Shown here piece after piece: positions 48,398 through 54,602 of a stretch of 54,602 nt of DNA. The notes below the pieces were generated by a model that saw only the letters and a list, made by a program, of their open reading frames with translations, ran no database searches and was not told the origin of the DNA. Every line of letters starts with the position of its first letter. Within the stretch, counting starts at the first letter, position 1. The position numbers and the translations under genes were made by a program. The DNA comes from an uncultured Collinsella sp. (lineage in GTDB: Bacteria; Actinomycetota; Coriobacteriia; Coriobacteriales; Coriobacteriaceae). Location: the NCBI GenBank assembly GCA_958346935.1, contig CATVTM010000005.1:1-54602 (forward strand), given 5' to 3'.

Positions 48398-48835
48398 ATG
48401 AACGAGGGCTACACCAAGGTATTTGTTTCACTCGACGGTACTGAGCAGCAGGATTTTGTGCTCGCACGCGCCATCAAGGTCGCCGCGAACAACGGCGCCA
48501 AGCTGATTATCGGCCACGTTATCGATTCCACGGCACTCGAGAGCGCCGGCTCCTATCCGGTCGACCTGGTCAACGGCCTAGAGGAGGCATTTAAGAACTC
48601 CATCGCCAAGCAGCTCGAAGAGGCCAAGGCCAATCCCGACATTCCCGAGGTCGAGGTCATGATTCGCGCCGGCCGCATTCGCGAGACGCTCAAGGACGAG
48701 ATGCTCGACGTGGTTAAGCCCGACCTGGTGCTCTGCGGCGCCCGCGGCCTGTCCTCGATCAAGTATGCGCTGCTGGGTTCAATTTCGACGTTCCTGCTGC
48801 GCAATACGGACTGCGACATTTTGGTCGTGAAGTAG
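48398..48835 (+). CDS. Universal stress protein (UspA-like, ATP-binding)
   Basis: A 145-aa Usp. The strand-helix start ...KVFVSLDGTEQQDFVLARAI and the ATP motif G-x2-G-x9-G-S (GARGLSSIKYALLGS) are intact, so it belongs to the ATP-binding class. AGGAGG precedes ATG 48398. It acts in the cytoplasm in stress or persistence. It is a single gene. Confidence 0.93.
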   Translation: MNEGYTKVFVSLDGTEQQDFVLARAIKVAANNGAKLIIGHVIDSTALESAGSYPVDLVNGLEEAFKNSIAKQLEEAKANPDIPEVEVMIRAGRIRETLKDEMLDVVKPDLVLCGARGLSSIKYALLGSISTFLLRNTDCDILVVK

Positions 48836-48863
48836 CGTTGCTCCCACCGGCCGCGGGGCCTGC

Positions 48864-48925
48864 GGGGTTTCCACGGGCACGTCCTCGCCGCGTTGCGGCT
48901 GCGGGATGTGCCCTTAGGAAACCCC
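48864..48925. repeat. Interrupted palindrome downstream of the Usp gene
   Basis: GGGGTTTCC-GGGCAC (48864-48880) pairs with GTGCCC-GGAAACCCC (48908-48925). Flanking CCGGCCGCGG and CCCGGCCTCGCGG extend the dyad, so a long cruciform is possible across 48846-48950. It has the same style as other intergenic repeats in the window but a different sequence. Confidence 0.6.
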
Positions 48926-48982
48926 TCCCGGCCTCGCGGCCTTCGCAGCCTTACTTCAACGAGTTGGCTGATAGAAAAATAG

Positions 48983-49012
48983 CGTGCCGCCCCGGTTGGG
49001 GCGGCACGTTTT
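48983..49012 (+). terminator. Terminator of the Usp gene and possibly of the kinase gene
   Basis: CGTGCCGCCCC (48983-48993) and GGGGCGGCACG (48998-49008), 11-bp arms, then TTTTG on the plus strand. Confidence 0.88.
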
Positions 49013-49038
49013 GTTTGGGTAGGCGTCTGCCGCGTGCG

Positions 49039-50082
49039 TTACTCGAAATATTGAAACTTATTCGTTGAAAACGCGAATGTTACGACGAAGCCTTCGCCGG
49101 AGTCGGATGCCGCGGTGACGTCGATGCCCATCTTGGAGCACAGGCGCGCCACCAGGTAGAGGCCGATGCCCGTTGCGCGCTTGGTGGTGCGGCCGTTGTC
49201 GCCGGTAAAACCTTTCTCGAACACGCGCGGCAGGTCGGCCGCGCTCACGCCGCAGCCGTTGTCCGCGACGGTAAGCTCGATGCGTTCGCTCGCCAGGCCC
49301 TCGTCCAGCAACGCGCCCGAAAACACGATCTTTGCGCCGTCCTCGCGCGCATATTTGATGCTGTTCTGAATAAGCTGGCCTAGAATAAACTCGAGCCACT
49401 TCTCGTCGGTAAAGACCTCAAAGTCGAGGTTCTCGCACACCGGAGCCACGTGCGCCGCGATAAGCTCGCGCGCGTTGGCTTTAATCGCGCCCGTCACCAA
49501 GGTCTTGAGATCCCAGCGACGAATCAGGCAGTCGCGCTCCACGACTTCCGAGCGCGCGTAGTACAGCGCCTGGTCGATATAGCGCTCCACGCGAGCCAGC
49601 TCGCGACCCAGGTCATCCACACGCGACAGGTCGTCTTCGCTGCCATCCAGGTTTTCCAAAATCAGATGGGCCGCCGCCAGAGGCAGCTTGGCCTCGTGGA
49701 CCCAGCTCTCGATATAGTCGCGATAGTCATCGGTCTGACGTCTGCCTTCGGCAACCTCGTCGCAGGCGGCTTTGCCCACCCGGCGCAAGACCTCGTATTC
49801 GAGCTCGCCCTCGGCATAGGTCGGGCATTGCACCATCTCCTGCACCCATGCGGGACTCTCGAGCTCCTCTGCCGCGCGCTCCAACTGACGCAGAAAACGG
49901 CGACGGCGAGCGTACTCGATCACGATGCCGAGCATACCGAAGATAAAGGACACGCCAACCGCCACGACCACGATAGAAACGGGTGCGCCGGCGACCGTCA
50001 GCACAAAGCAGCTCAGCAGCACGCCGCACGTCCACACGGCGACGGGAAGCAGCACATCTTTAAAGAACTTGGCAAACGACAT
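49039..50082 (-). CDS. Bce-type sensor histidine kinase
   Basis: A 347-aa short intramembrane-sensing kinase: two N-terminal helices (LLPVAVWTCGVLLSCFVLTV, VSIVVVAVGVSFIFGMLGIV) with almost no loop. The H-box SWVHEAKLPLAAA (His129), ATP-binding NSIKYAR, NGCGVSAADLPRVFEKGFTG and TGIGLYLVARL follow. This is the BceS/LiaS-like layout that responds to peptide antibiotics through a transporter partner. GTG 50091 is an alternative start. It overlaps closely with the response regulator upstream. No BceAB transporter is adjacent. Confidence 0.9.
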   Translation of the reverse strand: MSFAKFFKDVLLPVAVWTCGVLLSCFVLTVAGAPVSIVVVAVGVSFIFGMLGIVIEYARRRRFLRQLERAAEELESPAWVQEMVQCPTYAEGELEYEVLRRVGKAACDEVAEGRRQTDDYRDYIESWVHEAKLPLAAAHLILENLDGSEDDLSRVDDLGRELARVERYIDQALYYARSEVVERDCLIRRWDLKTLVTGAIKANARELIAAHVAPVCENLDFEVFTDEKWLEFILGQLIQNSIKYAREDGAKIVFSGALLDEGLASERIELTVADNGCGVSAADLPRVFEKGFTGDNGRTTKRATGIGLYLVARLCSKMGIDVTAASDSGEGFVVTFAFSTNKFQYFE

Positions 50083-50091
50083 AACCGGCAC

Positions 50092-50763
50092 CTAGATCGA
50101 GTAACCCTGACCGCGATGCGTGGTCAGATACCCTTTGACGCCGATTTTTTCGAGCGTGGTGCGCAGACGGTTGATGTTGACAGTGAGCGTGTTGTCGTCC
50201 ACAAAGGCATCGGAGTCCCACAGATCCTGCATGATGGCCGAGCGCGAAACGATCTTGCCCGCGCGGCTCAGAAGCAGCGAGAGGATACGCAGCTCGTTTT
50301 TGGTGAGCTCGGTGCTAGTGCCGGTTTGCGTGTTGGTGACCATGGAGCGGGCGAGGTCGAGCTCCAGCCCCTTGTGGACGAGCGTGCTGCGCTCGCCCGC
50401 CGCCGCGGTGCGACGCAGCAAGGCATTGATGCGCGCCACGAGCACGCGTGCGCTATAGGGCTTGGGAACGAAGTCGTCCGCGCCGAGCGTCATGGCCATG
50501 ACCTCGTCGATCTCGGTCGTGCGCGACGTGAGGACGATGATGGGAACCTCGGATTCGTGGCGGACTTCGTGGCAGATATGCTGGCCGTCTTTGACGGGAA
50601 GCGTCAGGTCGAGCAGTACCAAGTCGGGTGCAGCGGCCAGGATGTCACGCGAGACATGCTCGAACGACTCGCAGGCCTCGACCTCAAAACCAGCACGGGC
50701 AAGGATATCGGCAAGCTCGCGACGAATGGGCTCGTCGTCCTCAACGATATAGATTAGCGCCAT
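50092..50763 (-). CDS. OmpR-family response regulator (Bce-type)
   Basis: A 223-aa regulator. The receiver has the phosphoacceptor Asp52 in PDLVLLDLTLPVKDG and IVEDDEPIRRELADI acidic pocket residues. The C-terminal winged helix has TKNELRILSLLLSRAG and the TVNINRLRTTLEKIGVKGYL recognition part. ATG 50763 with GGGAGG upstream. It is the cognate of the kinase 9 nt downstream. Confidence 0.93.
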   Translation of the reverse strand: MALIYIVEDDEPIRRELADILARAGFEVEACESFEHVSRDILAAAPDLVLLDLTLPVKDGQHICHEVRHESEVPIIVLTSRTTEIDEVMAMTLGADDFVPKPYSARVLVARINALLRRTAAAGERSTLVHKGLELDLARSMVTNTQTGTSTELTKNELRILSLLLSRAGKIVSRSAIMQDLWDSDAFVDDNTLTVNINRLRTTLEKIGVKGYLTTHRGQGYSI

Positions 50764-50880
50764 GTGTCCTCCCATTTCGCGTAACTTGCACCTTCCACAC
50801 CATTATGCCCACGGCGTCGCAGCGATACGACCCCGTGGGCACCTAATATGACAAAAGTGTTCGGTAGCCTTAAGAGAAAA

Positions 50881-50913
50881 TAGGGGCCGACCGGTCCTAA
50901 ACCGATCGGCCCC
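50881..50913 (-). terminator. Terminator of the aminotransferase operon
   Basis: GGGGCCGA (50883-50890) and TCGGCCCC (50906-50913), with an inner CCGGT/ACCGA region. The minus strand continues TATTTTC. It is ~20 nt past the stop at 50934. Confidence 0.85.
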
Positions 50914-50933
50914 ATCGCTTCGACCTCGAGCCT

Positions 50934-52064
50934 CTACTCGAGCGTACGCATGTACGCGGAGATAGCATCCAGGCCCTTCTGCAGGTCGTCGGTATTATCG
51001 GAGTATGCATAGCCGATGCGCATGCTCTTGGGCTCCTCGAAGCAATCGCCCGGGGTGACGAGTGCGCCGGACTTCTTAATCATGTCGGTGCAGAACGTCC
51101 TGGAGTCAATGTCGTAGTCGTAATACACGAGCGCGGTGCTACCCGCCTCGGGCTTGACGAACGACAGGTGCGGCTCGCTCTCGACCCACTTCTCCAGAAC
51201 AGCAAGGTTCTGACGGACGATGCGACGGCTGCGCTCAAGGATCACGGAAGCGTTGCCCAGAATCAGCTCCGCCACCGACTCGCTGAATATGCCGGCGGAA
51301 ATCAGGTTGTAGTCGCGATGCGAGAGCAGCGCGCGACGGAGCTCCGGGCTCTTGGTGACCGCCCAGCCCAGACGCAGGCCGGCGAACGACCAGACCTTGG
51401 ACATGGATGCGGTGGCGACGGCCTTGTCGTACAGGTCGACCACGGACTCGGCGTACTCATCCGTCTGAGTAAGCAGACGGTAGACCTCGTCGCAGAGCAG
51501 CCACGCGTCGTGTTTGCGTGCGACCTCGACAATCGCCTTGAGCGTATCGGCGTCGAGCAGGGCACCCGTGGGGTTGTCCGGGTTATTGATGCAGATGAGC
51601 TTGGTATCGTCGGTCACCAGAGCATCGAGCGCGTCGACGTCGACGTGGTAGCCGTTCTTGCGATCGAGCTGAAGGATATCGACCTTCGCACCGCACATCT
51701 CGGGAATCGAGTAAAGCTGCTGGTAGGTGGGCTTGACGGAGACTACGTGATCGCCCGGTTCGACGAGCGTGGAAATAACCAGGGAGTTGGCACCGGTCGC
51801 GCCGTGCGTGGGCACGATATGCCCGGGCTCGACCGTCTTATAGAGACGCGCGACCCCCTCGAGGAAGCCGGGCTGCCCCTCGATGTCTCCATAGGTGAAT
51901 CGGCGCGAGCACAGGCTATCGAGCCACGCCTTCTTGTCGGTGTTCGTAAGCTCGAACAGCTGGTCGAGTGTGAGGGAGTAGACGCACGTCTCCGCAACGT
52001 TGTGGGTGCACTTGGTCTCCCACTCGTTCATCCACTGCTCGACGGCGAAATCCTTGATCTGCAT
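50934..52064 (-). CDS. PLP-dependent aminotransferase class I/II
   Basis: A 376-aa fold-type I aminotransferase. The PLP lysine is Lys223 in ATASMSKVWSFAGLRLGW, with NNPDNPTGALLDAD (Asn/Asp pocket) and LLCDEVYRLL before it. THGATGANSLVIST near 87-100 is the phosphate region. It is the downstream gene of a pair with the ornithine cyclodeaminase-family protein (24-bp gap), so the two likely act in one amino-acid pathway. Substrate not assigned. Confidence 0.87.
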   Translation of the reverse strand: MQIKDFAVEQWMNEWETKCTHNVAETCVYSLTLDQLFELTNTDKKAWLDSLCSRRFTYGDIEGQPGFLEGVARLYKTVEPGHIVPTHGATGANSLVISTLVEPGDHVVSVKPTYQQLYSIPEMCGAKVDILQLDRKNGYHVDVDALDALVTDDTKLICINNPDNPTGALLDADTLKAIVEVARKHDAWLLCDEVYRLLTQTDEYAESVVDLYDKAVATASMSKVWSFAGLRLGWAVTKSPELRRALLSHRDYNLISAGIFSESVAELILGNASVILERSRRIVRQNLAVLEKWVESEPHLSFVKPEAGSTALVYYDYDIDSRTFCTDMIKKSGALVTPGDCFEEPKSMRIGYAYSDNTDDLQKGLDAISAYMRTLE

Positions 52065-52088
52065 TGTCGTTTCCTTTCCTTGACTTTC

Positions 52089-53120
52089 TTACAGTTCCAC
52101 CACGGTGCCCAGCCCCGCCTCGACGGCGCGGTCGTAGGCGATTTTCGATGCCGAAAGGTCCTGAACGGCGATGCCCGACGTATCGAACACCGTCACCTGT
52201 TCGTCATCCAAACGCCCCGTAGCCGTGCCGGCGATGACTTCACCGAGCTCCGCTTTGATGTCCTCGGGGGTGATGGCACCCTCGGCAACCGGAATCTCCA
52301 GCTCGCCGGATGCGACCGATTGCTCGCGGTCGTCGACGTAAACAGCGGCGCGGGCGACAAGTGCCGAGGCGAGCTCCTGTTTGCCGGGCATGTCGGCACC
52401 GGCGCAGGAAATATGCGTACCGGGGCGCACCCATGCATCGGGGATGATGGGCTTGGTCGCCGGCGTGATCGTCACGATGATGTTGGCCTCTGCCGCGGCG
52501 CCTTGGCCGTCGGCCGTCGCCTCGATGGAATAGGTGGATGCCTCGCGAGCATGCTCGCAAGCGCCCAAGATATGGGCGACCTCGTCTCGCATGCGCTCGA
52601 CGCGAGCCTCGGGCGCGGCATCGGAAACCGGCTCCCACACCTTGACCTCGCTCACTTTGGGACAGGCGGCGAGCACGCCCGCCACCATATAGGTGCTCAT
52701 GTGGCCGGCACCCGCAACAAGCAGTTTGGACGCATCCGCCCGAGCCAGCCACTTGGCGCCGAGCGCAGCGGCAGCACCGGTGCGAAGTCCAGTGACGGCG
52801 GAGGCATTGAGCAGCGCCAACGGCTCGCCCGTCGCGTTGTCGCACAGCAGCGTAGTGCCAAAGATCTCGGGGAGCCCCTTTTTGGGATTCTGAGAGAACC
52901 AGGCAGTGAGCTTCAGGCCGAAGAGGCCGCTTCCCGCCAACTCGCCCGAGCGGATATCCATATCGGCCACGCCGGGTTCGAACTGCTCATATACCATCGG
53001 CCACGCAACACCCTTGCCCGTTTCCTTCTGGCGATATGCCTCCTCCACGGCAGCGATTGCATCCTCGATCGTCAGCACCTTGGAAACTTCCTCGGCCGAA
53101 AGCACCACCATCTGCCCCAT
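52089..53120 (-). CDS. Ornithine cyclodeaminase / mu-crystallin family protein
   Basis: A 343-aa Rossmann-fold NAD(P) protein. MVYEQFEPGVADMDIRSGEL, LLCDNATGEPLALLNASAVT, LRTGAAAALGAKWLARADAS and LLVAGAGHMSTYMVAGVLAA (dinucleotide loop) are family signatures. Members include ornithine cyclodeaminase, alanine dehydrogenase and ketimine reductase; sequence alone does not separate them. ATG 53120 has AGGAG 5 nt upstream. It is divergent from a PucR regulator. Confidence 0.87.
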   Translation of the reverse strand: MGQMVVLSAEEVSKVLTIEDAIAAVEEAYRQKETGKGVAWPMVYEQFEPGVADMDIRSGELAGSGLFGLKLTAWFSQNPKKGLPEIFGTTLLCDNATGEPLALLNASAVTGLRTGAAAALGAKWLARADASKLLVAGAGHMSTYMVAGVLAACPKVSEVKVWEPVSDAAPEARVERMRDEVAHILGACEHAREASTYSIEATADGQGAAAEANIIVTITPATKPIIPDAWVRPGTHISCAGADMPGKQELASALVARAAVYVDDREQSVASGELEIPVAEGAITPEDIKAELGEVIAGTATGRLDDEQVTVFDTSGIAVQDLSASKIAYDRAVEAGLGTVVEL

Positions 53121-53123
53121 CAT

Positions 53124-53337
53124 CGCTCCTTTCAGCGAAAGCTTTACGTTGCTTCACTGTACGGTTTAGTAACGATGCCGCCAAGGATCATTTCTTGTTG
53201 GAATCTACAACGATTTTTGATCTGATTTTTCCATCTATCAGCAGGTATTTGAACTATTTATCGCATCAAAGGCATACGGATGTGCGATTATCCTATTTAT
53301 ACCTGTACTTATTGTATTGATTTACAAGGTGATGTTG
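53124..53337. promoter_or_regulatory. Divergent promoter region between the OCD-like and PucR genes
   Basis: A 214-bp AT-rich gap holding both leaders. It is the likely control region for the operon 53120-50934 and for the PucR gene. I see no clear -10/-35 pair or dyad that I would assert. Confidence 0.4.
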
Positions 53338-54519
53338 ATGCTATACACCATCTCGGACTTCTCACGGGAATATGAGGGGTCGGTCCGTCTAATCGCCGGC
53401 AGCGATGGCGTCTCGCGTGCCGTCTCTGGCGTCGGGATCCTCGATTATGAACTCATGCCCGGCCTCAAGAGCAAGTACCAGCGCGTCAACTTCAGCTCAG
53501 ACGAGATCGTCCTCAGTACCTTCCTCTATGCGAAGGACGACCCGTACCTCATCACTGAAGCCGTGAAATACCTCGTCGCCAAGGGGACGAGCGGTCTCCT
53601 CATCAAAAACGTCCTGCACATCCCGATTCCCGACCAAGCCATCCGCTACGCCAACGCGCGGCACTACCCGGTCTTTCTCACGACCGACGACTCACTGTTC
53701 TTTGATAGCGTCATCTATGAGGTCAAACGGCATATCGAGCAGCTCGCGTCCATCGACTTCGCACAGCGCGAGATCGATGCCCTGAGGACAGATGTATCGC
53801 CCGAGTCCATCTGCCGACGCATCCGAAGCCTCAACCCGTCATTTCTGGACGAAGCGGTCGCCCTGTTCGTATCGTTTGCAGAACCCCTCGACCCGCGTAC
53901 GTTTTTGCAAATCGAACGCCTCTGTGCAAAATCGACTCTCGCCGGATGCCACAACATGTTGGCACCCTATGACGGAGGTTTGTTATTCGTAGCGACAAGC
54001 GACTCGGAGCAGACGCTCGATGTGGAGCGAATCGTGCAGGCGCTCACGGAGCTCATCGAGGCTAGCGGTATCGATGGCGGAGCGGAAGGGCTCGGCATCA
54101 GCGATATTCTGTTTGGAGACGAGGCGGTGGCGCAGGCGATCTCGCAGGCGATTTACGCACAGCGCCTATCTTGTCAACGAGCCGAGGGTCCCGTCCGCTA
54201 TACGCAGCTCGGCATCCTGAGAACCGTGATGCCTTTTGCGGAAACCCCGGAGATGCGATCGTTCTCGGAGGCGATTCTCTCGCCGATACGCGAGCACGAC
54301 AGTGAGCATGGCAGCGAGCTGGAATCCACGCTCGCCGCATTCATCGAGAACGACCGACGTATCGAGCGAACCGCCAAGCAGACTGGCCAGCACCCGAACA
54401 CGATTCGATATCGCCTCGATAAGGTGACGGCTCTCACCGGACTGAGCTACAAATGCGCCCCGGAGATGGAGCAGCTGTCGCTCGCCTACGCCATCGAACG
54501 CGCTCGCTCGCTTCAGTAA
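53338..54519 (+). CDS. PucR-family transcriptional regulator
   Basis: A 393-aa regulator. The N-terminal PucR domain (MLYTISDFSREYEGSVRLIA, GILDYELMPGLKSKYQRVNF) senses a ligand. The C-terminal HTH (ERTAKQTGQHPNTIRYRLDK, VTALTGLSY) is the PucR_1 helix-turn-helix. ATG 53338 is chosen with AAGGTG about 6 nt upstream; earlier starts are less well placed. By position it should regulate the divergent aminotransferase operon, as PucR regulators often control neighbouring amino-acid or purine catabolic genes. Confidence 0.88.
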   Translation: MLYTISDFSREYEGSVRLIAGSDGVSRAVSGVGILDYELMPGLKSKYQRVNFSSDEIVLSTFLYAKDDPYLITEAVKYLVAKGTSGLLIKNVLHIPIPDQAIRYANARHYPVFLTTDDSLFFDSVIYEVKRHIEQLASIDFAQREIDALRTDVSPESICRRIRSLNPSFLDEAVALFVSFAEPLDPRTFLQIERLCAKSTLAGCHNMLAPYDGGLLFVATSDSEQTLDVERIVQALTELIEASGIDGGAEGLGISDILFGDEAVAQAISQAIYAQRLSCQRAEGPVRYTQLGILRTVMPFAETPEMRSFSEAILSPIREHDSEHGSELESTLAAFIENDRRIERTAKQTGQHPNTIRYRLDKVTALTGLSYKCAPEMEQLSLAYAIERARSLQ

Positions 54520-54537
54520 GCCCACCCCACCTTGAGG

Positions 54538-54602
54538 TTAGGAACGGCGGGCACGGAGCTTTTCGTAGCCGTCGGCGAAGAAGGCGACCGTGGCGGCGTC
54601 GG
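54538..54602 (-). CDS. C-terminus of a gene running off the right edge
   Basis: The last 20 codons read DAATVAFFADGYEKLRARRS then TAA (54538-54540), an ordinary coding tail on the minus strand with no sign of decay. Too short to assign a function. It converges on the PucR gene with an 18-bp gap. Confidence 0.65.
   Translation of the reverse strand, partial: DAATVAFFADGYEKLRARRS

Overview
The window looks like chromosomal DNA of a Collinsella-type gut actinobacterium (class Coriobacteriia). This is inferred from the high-GC coding style, AAGGAG/GGAGG ribosome sites with occasional GTG/TTG starts, the gene set (long HPF, PSP1-HolB-Tmk, Mn-dependent pyrophosphatase, mannose-family PTS with an embedded YajC, zinc-ribbon type IA topoisomerase) and many intergenic hairpin repeats. 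No rRNA, CRISPR array or intact tRNA was found. Most genes are on the minus strand.

Layout. (1) 1-2411: right end of an integrated element, with a hypothetical gene, a tyrosine integrase, a perfect 24-bp palindrome, and a displaced 3' tRNA-Thr(CGU) fragment that marks the junction with the chromosome. (2) 2450-4050: debris and small genes, namely a decayed reading frame, a 121-aa hypothetical protein, a YhcH/EbgC-type protein and a stray NagA C-terminus. (3) 4048-13433: an amino-sugar (GalNAc/galactosamine-like) utilisation locus. It contains a mannose-family PTS (IIA, YajC, IIB, IIC, IID), a GntR regulator, SIS-domain AgaS, NagA, a LacC-like tagatose-6-P kinase and a LacX-like epimerase, plus a flavodoxin. 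The genes fit the route PTS uptake, deacetylation, deamination/isomerisation to tagatose-6-P, then phosphorylation to tagatose-1,6-bisphosphate. A shared GGTTACTACC box in front of agaS, the PTS operon and gntR suggests one regulon. (4) 14135-21376: a DUF2975/YozG-type pair, a membrane-anchored SurA-like protein, NAD-type isocitrate dehydrogenase, a HEAT-like protein, a beta-hydroxyacid dehydrogenase with a striking His/Cys tail, DegV and HPF. (5) 21694-32963: an orphan solute-binding lipoprotein, a MITE-like inverted repeat, a DUF559-like protein, ComF, PSP1, HolB, Tmk, a zinc-ribbon membrane protein bracketed by two copies of a palindromic repeat, and an archaeal-type topoisomerase. (6) 33017-35494: HypB, HypA, TatC and TatA/B, the maturation and export machinery expected for a [NiFe] hydrogenase that is not itself in the window. 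(7) 35648-50763: STAS protein, aspartate aminotransferase, NhaA, PpaC, ROK glucokinase, GntR, ManA, PcrA, UppP, Usp and a Bce-type two-component system. (8) 50934-54519: an aminotransferase plus ornithine-cyclodeaminase-family operon divergent from a PucR-type regulator. A truncated gene lies at the right edge.

The most notable structures are the GalNAc regulon with its shared operator and embedded YajC, the 53-residue His/Cys tail (14 His, 9 Cys), the acidic insertion in the PTS IID protein, and a set of unrelated-looking intergenic palindromes (23202-23418, 29090-29154 with 30229-30291, 37759-37910, 43903-44031, 48864-48925).
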